A stretch of DNA of 64,000 nucleotides from Adineta steineri (Eukaryota > Rotifera > Eurotatoria > Adinetida > Adinetidae): contig CAJNOI010000078.1 in assembly GCA_905250115.1 (NCBI GenBank), positions 347,813 through 411,812 on the forward strand. The letters run 5' to 3'. The stretch's first letter is position 1. Each line of letters begins with the position of its first letter. The notes under the pieces were generated by a model. The model was not told the origin of the DNA. It saw nothing but the letters and a program-made list of their open reading frames with translations, and made no database searches. The position numbers were made by a program, and so were the translations under genes. This document shows, piece by piece, positions 46,344 through 56,910 of the stretch.

Positions 46344-48836
46344 ATGCCCAAAACACAGCGACTACGTCCAATGCATTTCACTCTCATTTGGTTCAATTCC
46401 AAGGATCTCGATGATTTAATTATTTGTCAATTATTGTCGATGTTCAAAGTCATCTTTCCAGTCAATAAACTTGATCAATGTTTAGAATTACTTCGATTAA
46501 TTCATAATGAAAAGGTCATTTTAATTGTTCCAAACGAAGTTCTGGAATCGATAGGAGCGTCGATTCAACCGATGTCTCACGTGGATTCAGTTTATATTTA
46601 TTCCGAAGAGCAAATCAATCTGGAACAATGGAAATTGGCAAATTCGAAACTGAAAGGTTCTTTCAGCGATCTTTTGTCTCAATGTCGATTATCACAACGA
46701 GTGTGGCATCCATGTCATCTCGCTCCAATATCGTCGAATGTTTTGCCATCAAATGCAGAGTTCATGGATCGAGCTTCAAATCAACTTGATCCAACATATA
46801 TGTGGACCCAATTATTAAAAGAAGTCATTCTCGAAATTGACAATGATTCTGAAGCTTTACAGAAAATGTTTAATTATTTTCGTCAAAAATTTGAGAACGA
46901 TTGTGTAATGTTAGACACGATTATTAAGACAGAAAAGGAATATCGTTCGAAAACAGCAATTACTTGGTACACAGCAGAAATATTTTTCTACAGCGTTCTG
47001 AATACAGCTCTCCGTCTTCAAGATGTTGAAATCATTCTTCAGTTCGGTCCTTATCTTCGTGATCTTCATGAGCAAATTAAACAATTACATGCGATACAAT
47101 ATCCAGCCTCATCATTCAAACCGTTTACGGTTTATCGATGCCAAAGAATGGGCAAAGCTGAGTTTGACAAATTACGAACCAATAGAGGTGGTCTATATTC
47201 TTTTAATAACTTCTTATCCACAAGTCTTGATCTAGATGTTGCATCGATAATTGCAGACAGCATTGCAATGTCTACTGATCAAAATCTTCTAGCAATTCAG
47301 TTCGTCATCAATATCAGACATTCTCAAAATGATGTTCCATTCGCAGATGTCAGCGAAATTAGTCAGCACGACGATGAACGAGAAATTTTATTCTCAATGC
47401 ATACTATCTTCCGTGTAACAGATATTGAACCTATCGGTAACAATGATCGTATCTGGCGTGTCGTATTAGAATCAACTGATGATAATGATGATAAATTACA
47501 GATGTTCGCAGAAGAATTACGCTCTCGAATCGGTAACCCAACAAGTCAATATCGAATCGCCGGTATTTTGGTAGTATTAGGCTATAATGATCACGCTTTG
47601 AAAATCTATCAAGAACTTTTCCAATCAACAAATGACCAAGACGAACAAGCGCTTCTCCATTTTTATATTGGAGATATTAAATCTTGCGAGGATCAGTATC
47701 AAGAAGCCATCAATGAGTTTGAACAAGCTATTTCAATATATAATACAGTAGCTCAAAATGGCAAAGAAGGTCGTTTTTTTACTTCTCATCGTGCTGCCGA
47801 AACTTACAGTGCACTAGGATCAGTATACGGCGATTTGAAAAAGCTTAATCAAGCTGCCTATTGTCTTCACAAAGCAACAGAAATCGAACCACTGATCATT
47901 AAGCATTGGTACACTCTTACTTCTTTACTTCGAAAGGAAGGTCTACATCATGAAGCCTTAAAGGTTTCCAAAATAATATCAAGGATCCAAGCTAAAAATA
48001 CTCCCGAAGGTCATCCAGACTGGATTCGAACCTACGATCTAATCGGCGCTGCTCACATAGACTTAGGTCAAAACGAAAAAGCACTTGTCTTCTACATGAA
48101 AACTTTGCAGATTGCTCAAAAGTTTTTCTCTTCCGATCATCTAATTCATCGTAGTACCTACAGAACCATAGCCGATATTTACTCGAACATGGGCAACTAC
48201 GAGGATGCAAAGAAATATTATCACATGGCTTTAGACATCTATGAAAAGTTGTCTGGTGATGAGTCAGTGCTGGCCAATTTTTACACTGCACTTGTCCAGT
48301 TTTATACAAATTATCAACAATGCGAGACAGCATTAAAATATTTTGAAAAATCGCTGGAAATCAAGAAACGAATCTTGCCTGCTGATCACATCGATTTCGT
48401 AATGATGGATCTTAATCAAGCAGTGTTGTACTATCGGTGGAAGAAATATGACAAAGCGGAATCATTGTTTCTAATAACTTTCTATAAATTTCGTAGTAAT
48501 TTTTCTGGGGATCGTTCTTGTCTGGCGGAGTGTTGCGCTCATATGGGCAAAATGTGGCACGAGCTTGGAAGAGATGATGAGGCACTTTCATTTTATAAGA
48601 ATGCGCTGGAAATTCGTCAAGTAACTCCGTTTAGTAATTATCAGCAACTTGCTGCATTGTACGTCGGTATTGCTGCTGTCTATCACGAGAGAAATGACTA
48701 TGGTGAAGCTCTAGCCTATTATGAACGTGCCAAAAGTACCAGACAACAGGTTTTATCTAACAATCATCCAATTGTTCAAGAATTAAACGAAAAACTAGAA
48801 GAGACTGAAATTCGTATGTGCACAAATTTTTATTGA
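46344..48836 (+). CDS. ADP-ribosyltransferase domain fused to TPR repeats
   Basis: An intronless frame of 830 residues. Residues 1-125 form an alpha/beta domain (HFTLIWFNSKDLDDLI, KVILIVPNEV) found before the transferase in such proteins. The transferase domain, about 200-378, shows the R-S-E triad of arginine-specific ADP-ribosyltransferases: Arg265 in VYRCQRM, Ser-Thr-Ser at 292-294 in FLSTSLD, and Glu345-Arg-Glu347 in DEREILF. Residues about 400-825 hold eight or nine kinesin-light-chain-like TPRs (for example YSNMGNYEDAKKYYHMALDI). The enzyme would move ADP-ribose from NAD to a target bound by the TPRs; target and cell site are unknown, and no signal peptide is present. This fusion is, to my knowledge, typical of and multiplied in bdelloid rotifers. 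It is more GC-rich than its flanks. Confidence 0.9.
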   Translation: MPKTQRLRPMHFTLIWFNSKDLDDLIICQLLSMFKVIFPVNKLDQCLELLRLIHNEKVILIVPNEVLESIGASIQPMSHVDSVYIYSEEQINLEQWKLANSKLKGSFSDLLSQCRLSQRVWHPCHLAPISSNVLPSNAEFMDRASNQLDPTYMWTQLLKEVILEIDNDSEALQKMFNYFRQKFENDCVMLDTIIKTEKEYRSKTAITWYTAEIFFYSVLNTALRLQDVEIILQFGPYLRDLHEQIKQLHAIQYPASSFKPFTVYRCQRMGKAEFDKLRTNRGGLYSFNNFLSTSLDLDVASIIADSIAMSTDQNLLAIQFVINIRHSQNDVPFADVSEISQHDDEREILFSMHTIFRVTDIEPIGNNDRIWRVVLESTDDNDDKLQMFAEELRSRIGNPTSQYRIAGILVVLGYNDHALKIYQELFQSTNDQDEQALLHFYIGDIKSCEDQYQEAINEFEQAISIYNTVAQNGKEGRFFTSHRAAETYSALGSVYGDLKKLNQAAYCLHKATEIEPLIIKHWYTLTSLLRKEGLHHEALKVSKIISRIQAKNTPEGHPDWIRTYDLIGAAHIDLGQNEKALVFYMKTLQIAQKFFSSDHLIHRSTYRTIADIYSNMGNYEDAKKYYHMALDIYEKLSGDESVLANFYTALVQFYTNYQQCETALKYFEKSLEIKKRILPADHIDFVMMDLNQAVLYYRWKKYDKAESLFLITFYKFRSNFSGDRSCLAECCAHMGKMWHELGRDDEALSFYKNALEIRQVTPFSNYQQLAALYVGIAAVYHERNDYGEALAYYERAKSTRQQVLSNNHPIVQELNEKLEETEIRMCTNFY

Positions 48837-48917
48837 GAATAGATTTGTTGTATTTATGCATGAATAGTTTTGAAAAATAATTTGTTTCACTCATTCGCGT
48901 ATTTCCATTCCTTTTTC

Positions 48918-48975
48918 AGGTTGTGGTTGTGGATGTCGGTATTGTTTCTATCTCATACCCACACCCACACCCAAC
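48918..48975. repeat. Telomere-like hairpin element G
   Basis: Left AGGTTGTGGTTGTGGATGTC, right ATACCCACACCCACACCCAA. It lies 82 bases after the stop of the ART-TPR gene. Confidence 0.65.
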
Positions 48976-49164
48976 AATACTTTGACTATTATTCATAATT
49001 TTGGAAATGGTAAGGTTGAAATTCAAAATGATGATTCATGATAATCCAATGAATTTACTATAGTATCTATTGATAGTCTTAAAGGTGACGTGCAATTACC
49101 TGCAGCCTGGCAATATTCTTTCTATACAAATCAATCACTATCATTTGCGCTTGGTAATGCTTAG
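48976..49164 (+). pseudogene. Decayed coding fragment with two in-frame stops
   Basis: One frame reads IIHNFGNGKVEIQNDDS, two stop codons, then NEFTIVSIDSLKGDVQLPA and AWQYSFYTNQSLSFALGNA before a final TAG at 49162-49164. The residues are clearly protein-like on both sides of the stops. It begins right after hairpin G. I recognise no family. It may be the tail of a lost gene, or a low-quality exon of an unseen one. Confidence 0.45.
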
Positions 49165-49753
49165 CAATGAATTCCTTGAGCTCATGTTGCTTCATGAGGA
49201 TTTTCATTAAGTAATACAAATGAGTGTAAAATTTTATTCAAAAACAGTAATACAGTAACATAACTTGTACTAATTTTAATCAAAGTCTTTATTTAAAAGG
49301 AAAACAATAGCACAAATGACTTTGTCATACATTTAAAATAATTCTACAAAATATTATTGCATATATTCAACTTTATTGATAGAAAAAAAAATGCAAATAT
49401 TTAAAAATCAATCGCCTAGTTATAATCTTAAATTTGATGCATTATGAACATGACACAATTAAATGTTCACAATATATATAATCTTATTTTTTTGTCTGAT
49501 GTCGCTACTTGCCAATATAATCTATTACGTGCCTCTTTTTTCATCCAACCATAAACCTTGACACAATTCTTTTTTCATAAGCAAACAGCTGATTGATTGA
49601 AGAATTATTTCATTTCCATCAAACATAAGAATATTGTTTTGACTTAAAATTTCATGTCAATACTTTCATCAATCATTATTATACAAAAAAATCATATTAA
49701 ATTGTTTTATTATTGACATATTTCTTTATTTCTTTGTTAAATTAATATTTTCA

Positions 49754-51088
49754 ATGCCCTTGTGGTATTATGATAAAAAAGATCTAAAATCAACACCATC
49801 TATTCATGATGGTGTTGATGCCGAAACTGAACAACGTTATCGACGCGAAGGTTGTCGTTTTATCCTTGATCTTGGTTTTCGACTTGGCTTGTAAGTTCAT
49901 ACTATTTTTTATTTTATTTTTAAATTTTATTTTTTTTCTATTCACTAGACGATCGGAAACAATGGGTACTGGAGCTGTTTTTTTTCATCGTTTTTATATG
50001 TTTCATTCATTTAAACAATATCCAAGATATGTAAGTTTAAAGTACCAATAAATATTTCTTTTTATTTGTAAATTCAAAGGCAATGGCAACATGTTGTTTA
50101 TTTTTATCTGGTAAAGTTGAAGAAACACCAAAAAAAATTCGTGATATAATGAAAACAGCACGATTAATACTTGAAGGTGCTCGTGAACGTTATATACCAA
50201 CATTAGGTGATGAAAAAGGAGATTTAATCTTACAATATGAACGTATTTTATTACCAACTGTTAAATTTGATTTTTGTATTGCAAGTCCGTATTCGTTTCT
50301 TAAACAATACGCAAAAACAATTGTAGGTGATAAAGAACAAATACGACAAATGTTTCAAATGGCTTGGACATTTGTTAATGATAGGTAATTTAGAGATATA
50401 TATATATATATTTCTATTTCTTAAACAAAAAAATTCAATTTTTTAGTTATTGTACAACATTATGTTTACAATGGGAACCAGAAATCATTGCAATAGCTGT
50501 GTTATATCTAGCTTGTAAATTATCAAAATTTGAAATAACAGATTGGACAACAAAAAAAGAAAATAGTAAACAAAAATGGTGGGAACAATTTGTTGAAGGT
50601 TTAACAAAAGATATTATTGAAGATATTTGTCATCAACATCTTGATCTTTATTCAAAAAGTAATTTATCATCTCCAGGAAATGGAACAGTTGGTAATCCAT
50701 CAATTATGCTTACACCAACACAAACAAATTCAACTGTCACATCACCTATACAACCGATTTCTATTGAATCGCCGTCAACATCGCGATCAATGCCATCAGC
50801 TAAACGAGTATGTTAACAGAAATATTTTCTAATGAAGAAAAAAACAAATTGTTATTTTTCTTATTTTAGCCACGTAATGATGATGAATCAAATTATCGAT
50901 CATCACGCAATAATAATCATCATCATTCATCATTTTTAAATTCAAATATTGGAGGTATTCCAACGAATTTGACTGTACCACCATTACCTTCTTCAACATC
51001 TTATCATCATGTATATGATTTTTATTTTATTTTTTTGTTTGTTATTAAACTCTTTTTTCTACTTATTCAGACATCATCGCACGATGAA
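49754..51088 (+). CDS. CCNK: Cyclin K, partial at an assembly gap, at least 6 exons
   Basis: Exons 49754-49890, 49949-50030, 50080-50384, 50447-50807, 50870-51010, and one starting at 51071 that runs into the gap at 51089. About 348 residues are visible. The N-terminus [13 protein letters not shown], then [45 protein letters not shown] and [10 protein letters not shown] match human cyclin K through both cyclin folds (about residues 20-250). A Ser/Pro/Thr- and His-rich tail follows. Cyclin K activates CDK12 and CDK13, which phosphorylate the RNA polymerase II tail. The end may lie beyond the gap, for example at 51380-51432, but this cannot be settled here. Confidence 0.93.
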
Positions 51089-51188
51089 NNNNNNNNNNNN
51101 NNNNNNNNNNNNNNNNNNNNNNNNNNNNNNNNNNNNNNNNNNNNNNNNNNNNNNNNNNNNNNNNNNNNNNNNNNNNNNNNNNNNNNNN
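51089..51188. other. Assembly gap of 100 N
   Basis: Exactly 100 N, the usual placeholder for a gap of unknown size. It interrupts the last part of cyclin K. Confidence 0.99.
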
Positions 51189-54100
51189 TTTTGCTGTTGA
51201 TTGTCATATTATTACTGTTATACATATATATAATGAAATGTGAAATTTTGTTTTTGTTTTCATTTTTCAAACTTATATTCAATCGCGATATATAACATCG
51301 GTAGACATGTATTTTGTCTCTTTCAGATCTATATATGATATGTCACATTGTTTATTTCTCAAGTTTCGTTATTTGCAGCCAATAATATGTTGTTCAATTG
51401 TAAAAATACCACCTGATCGTAATGATCAATAACGAAAATATTTCAATATCGGTATTTATATATTCATTCTATGAGATATGTACAATGTCTTTTTTGTCTT
51501 TGACAGATGGTGTTTACTTTATCATCAATTTGAGATATCAAAAAGAACATTTTCGTGTATAAATAACATTAACTAGAAAAGTATGTGTTTATTTGATTAA
51601 TGTATTTAGACTATTTTCATCGTATAGAAAGTAATTTATCATTCTCTAATCCTATTGTATGTTATCAATGTTTAAAATTGAAAGACAACTTATATAATAC
51701 ATCAACTAACCTTCAAACCTACTAATCTGATGAGATATATAGTTCGAGTATCCATTGATGATTATTCAAATGACCTTTTCTCTTATTATCGTGTGGTATA
51801 ATAAACCAAATTGCTGTTTATCACACGCCTAACTATAAAAAGAAAGGAGGTTTGTGATAAAGGTTATGTAAGAAGAATAACCATTGTCATCAAAACAGAT
51901 GAGAAAAAGCATAGAATGTATATTTAGTATATACATTCATTGTTCTATTTTCTCTTCTAATGATTTAAATATCATTGTTTATATATGTGATCGAATCTTT
52001 ATTTTATTTATATAAATAAATGACAATGAACAATTGAGTCAATATTTAGTAAAGCACTAGAAAGAAATGACCGAGTTCTTTTTCTTCGATTATTTTGGGG
52101 AGATATGAGATGAAAAAAAAATGTCTTCTTTCTCATGCTATCATTCATACTCAATTTTTTTTCTTGAGGGAATTTGTCGTTATCTCTATGTATTAGATAA
52201 AAAATGCTTCTCTTACGAAATCAAACAAAAAAGATTACATTTCTTGAGTAGCAACGGTCATCAATTCGATTTCTTCTTATAAATAAACTTTCCGAGTTTT
52301 GATAGTTCAATATTCTTGAGCAATTTAAGTTATAAGAAGGAGAAAAACACGGCATGTTATTTGCATAGCAACATCTAAGAAAGAAAAAAGACAAAACAAT
52401 TCTATAATAGAAATGACGAATTAACTATTATCGACTTTTTTTGTTCTTTATGAGAAAAAAAATCTGTTGCAGATGTTTTCATCTTTTTTTCCTATTTATA
52501 CTGAGACAATTGATAATAATGACATTTAATGGTCTTGATATATTACATCTAAAATCAATTATTTTCCTTCGAAAATCTCTAAATCCATGATAAAACATTG
52601 ATTGTTTTTTCCTAGCAATATGTATATCACTCATATTAATGTAAAAACAACTTTTTTTTTATGTCCTTTTCATGGACTCTTCAATAATTTTCCGCATAAT
52701 TGTATTATTAGATAAGCAAAGTGATATGCAAAAATTATAACACGTACGATATGAAAAAACATAACTGAATATATATTTTAGTCTTTACTTGTTGCGCGAT
52801 AGAATATCTTGTATAAAAAAAACAACATTCTTACATTTGATTCAATTTTAAGTTTTGTAGAAGTCATGACATCAAGTAAAATAGAATACAATTGATATTT
52901 AAAAGTTCGATTTTAAGAAGTAGTATTTCAAGGATTCATTTTCACAATCTATCAAATAGCATTGATTAAAACACTTGAACTTTAAAACCTATTTACTTCA
53001 ATTCCATTAAAATTCATTTGTTATTTAGTAACCTTCTTATCAGTATGACATCTGAATGTCCTCATTTAACATCGATTAGAAATATGTTTTTATAGAATAA
53101 GAAATAAAATAAATGCCCTTGAAAATAAAACTATGTATGTGCATATATATATATCGTAGCGACGACCAGATGATCAATCTATGAGTGCATAAATGTATAC
53201 TATTATTACTTCGTCTATTGTTCCTCCTCTTCTTTTACTTCTGCTCCCTCTCGTTCTCTGTTCTCACACATCTTCGTCTTTCAATGTATATAGAGCACGC
53301 GTGTTCGTTTACTTGCCTGTTTATTTGCCTTTATGTACCCTATAGTTAGTCGAAAAAAAAAGGAGAAGCAAAAGGTGTTTTATTCGCACATATAACATAC
53401 GTGCAATAAGCAAATTCGACAGACATCAAATCGGGTGGATATACATATGAGATGAAGAAAAAATAACAAAGCAATATGAAATTCACGTAAGATATAAGCA
53501 ATAATTAATCATTCATTAATTATCATTTATTATAAAAATATTGGATATTAGAAGTATATGGAGTTGGTAGCTTATTAGCTTTCATCTCTTTGTTGTTACA
53601 TCGATCATCTGATAGAAAAAAAAAGAACAAGAGAAAAAAAGAGAAAAGAATTGGGTACAAGAAAGAGAATGAAAAAGTATGATTTCTCATATGGTAATCA
53701 TCTATCCAACCTACATAGAGTAGCTCGTATATGGCAAAAAAAACAGGAGAGAAAGGAATGGGTAAACCACAAATAATAATGTTACTTGTCTTATATCCAA
53801 CTAAGTCGATAGAGATTGTTATTCTACATAACGTACATTCATATACATATATATATAGACATAAATATATATATTTTTTCAGACACGATTGATTTAACAT
53901 TTCAAATAGAACATTCAACTTCATTGATTTATCCTTCGATATTTATCGTTTTACAATTGATCTTCTTCCTCCTCTTCTTTACAATCAATTGACTTCTATT
54001 GAAACGGTAAAACATTTACATTATATGAAAAGAATCGGTCACGTTAGCAAATATCCATCATCATCATCATCATCTATTGAATGTGTATCATGATAGTATT

Positions 54101-56910
54101 ATGAACTACGTATATTGTTGACGAGAAAGAGAGAGAGAGAAAAAAAAAGAAAAAGAGAAGAGCAAAGCCTTAAGCGAATTCTTTCTTTTTCTTTTGTGTA
54201 GTGCCATTCGTCCGAACATGTATGATGAAAGCAGAATACATCCTGCTGTTGCTTCTGCTATAAGCAATATTAAACAACAATATATATATTATATTATATA
54301 TATTACTATTTTTGATAAAAGCTTTAACACCTATTATTTCGTGTTTCGTATAAACGTATGACTTCTTCTTCTTCTTCTTTTCTTTCTACACTTTTTTTTT
54401 CATATTGGCAAACGTGTACATGTGTTGCCTTCACTCTACAAACACAGCTGGTAATTGTCAAGTCGAGTATACTTTAAACTTTTAGTTTTTATTAGCTATC
54501 GATTCTTTCATTCTTCTATTGGTGAATATATATTTTTTTTATTTTGTTTGCAATGAAAAAGAAATTTTTTTCTATTCATTTATTTTGAACAAAAGAAGCA
54601 TATATAATTGCTTCTTAAAGACAATGAAATTTAACATACTTTCAGTTATATAAAGAATAAGTTAGCTTTTCATTAGATGATCTAATCGATCTAATTAGCG
54701 TAGAAATAAATAACCAAGGATTATTGTAATTAATGTATGTATATATATATATTGTTATTTCTTATAAAGACCTAGAATAACTCTTTCCTCTTTCCTTTTG
54801 TTCATTAGTTCGAAATTCAAAGACTATTTCTTTATATATATGCCATATATATATATTTCATCGTCAGTAAGAATAACAACAAAAAACAAACGTCGTTATC
54901 GTTATATCTCAAGGCTAATTTAGGCCATGTGAGCAAATGAAAACAGATAGAAAAAAAAATATGGCAATTTCACTGTCGTTTTATCTGGATGACGAAAACG
55001 AAGAGATAAATTGTGTCTTACTAATTGGAGAATGTGTGTAGATAGAAATGGAAAGAATCGTTCAGTCAGCCGACGACAATAGTATTCGTTTGTCGTCGTC
55101 ATTTTTGCCCATATACAAAAGAGGGGAGAGAGAGAGAGAGGGACATAAAGAGAAATCTGATGATGCATTTGACGGTACGTCTAACGAAGAATGATGTGTT
55201 TGTTACGACGACCGCACGTAACAACGACGCGAGTGTCTATTGTATGCTCCCTCTCTCTCTCTCACTCACTTTATCATCGAACAAATGTGAGGTGACGTCT
55301 TACAGTCATTCGCACACTCGCATCACTTTTTTTTCTTTTTCTCTTTCTTTCTTCTTTGTTCATCATATTAAAATATAAGATTTGTTTTTTTCTAGTATTA
55401 ATCTCATCGACAAAAGACAACAATGAGTTATTGAACATTTTCAATTGACATTATTAATCTTTCTAAAGGTGAGAGAATAAAAATAAAAATAAAGAAAGAT
55501 GCAAATAAAGTAAAAAAATAAGACAGAAACATTAGGCATTATCAGTAGTGATTGTTGTTGTTATTACTACTGTAAGTTATTACTAAAGCAGCAATGCTTA
55601 GTGCAATAAAAACAGGAAAGAAACACGAGTCGCCGAACGAGAAAAAAAAAGAAAATTAGTCCATCAGTTTCTAAACAGAAACCACACACGACTATTAAAG
55701 AGAAAACCCAAAAATAAGAAGAAGAAGAAGAAAAAGAAAGAGAGAAACGGAGAAGGAGACTACAGTCAGTCATTTCTATTCAATACTCGATTGCTCATTT
55801 ACGATGGATGACAACTAATACTCGTGAGCATTAAATGATTTTTCTTTCTATCTAAGTTGTTTTTCTTTCTATGAGCAGAAATGAATATTATTTGATCTGA
55901 CACCTTCTACATCAAATAGAATACTTAGAGGTATGTAAAAACAAAATAAATTAAGAATAGTTTCTTATATATACTTGAAAACATTGCTTCAAAGTGCTTT
56001 TTAATATTGTCCTTCGTGAAAATAGATTGATGATATATATTAAAAGCTAAACTATGTGATTTTCTATCGATACATGTATATAACTATACAATAAGTATAA
56101 TTAACTATTTTGATCACGCAAGAGTTACATGAGGAAGAAAAAGAAGCATCATAAACCAAATTATGTCTCATAGGATTGTCCAGTGTTATTATAATTTGAT
56201 ATAAAATAATCTAATTTATTGATATAGTTTAGTTTTTCATCTGATAGAATTAATAAAAACAAGAATGAATTTGATATTTTACAAAGTATTATTTATTTCT
56301 CTTCGAATAACCCTGTAAATATGTTAAGAACACATTCTGTTTCTGTTATGCAAAATATATATATATATATATATATAAATCATCAAATAATCACACATGT
56401 GATAAATAAATGACCTGGTTATTTTTTCTTCCTTACCCAAATTTCTTCTTCTAGTTCTTTCGTATTAGTCAAATACATCATGCACATTGTAGAATTTTTA
56501 TTTTTTCATAAGAGAATATCTAGCAAAATATTATGTTTTGAATCAAGTTACTTTATTCTGTCGAAAATAGAAGAGAAAAAGTACATATTATCGATTATTT
56601 TTATTAAATATCGTGGTAAGAAGTGGTCGTATACTCTGCGGCTAAAAGACACCTGGATGCATAGACAAGTAAACATTATATTGTTTTTTGATGTATACTC
56701 CTTTTGGCAAGTCGAGCAGTTTATTTTAGAAAACTTGTGACTATGTTTTCGTATACTTGTTTGAAAATCTATGATGAAATGATTCTGTCTCTTTGAATTA
56801 TATGACCCTATAAAAAGGACAACTAATATAGTATCTTTTTTTATATATTTAGAGAACTCGTGAATAGCGTGGAATGTTCTATTTTTTAATTCAAATTCAC
56901 AATATTAGTA
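51189..56910. other. Long non-coding region of about 5.5 kb upstream of the Atos-like gene
   Basis: The first 250 bases may hold the last exon and 3' UTR of cyclin K. After that the DNA is AT-rich with simple repeats: ATC units near 54058-54075, a GA run at 55121-55141, CT runs near 55249-55268, and an AT run at about 56354-56377. The frame at 53523-53924 (minus) is low-complexity hydrophobic and unsupported. Such length may reflect 5'-UTR introns and enhancers of the Atos-like gene. I see no RNA gene. Confidence 0.5.
56354..56377. repeat. AT dinucleotide microsatellite
   Basis: About twelve AT units in a row, about 530 bases before the Atos-like start codon. Confidence 0.8.

Larger units (their letters stand above)
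48837..49753. other. Intergenic with hairpin G and a gene remnant
   Basis: Holds hairpin element G (48918-48975) and directly after it a decayed coding fragment (48976-49164), both listed separately. The rest is AT-rich up to the cyclin K start. Confidence 0.5.

Noticed and set aside
53523-53924. 133-residue minus-strand open frame
   Set aside because: Composition is Tyr/Phe/Ile low complexity from AT-rich and T-rich DNA, with no splice context or recognisable motif.
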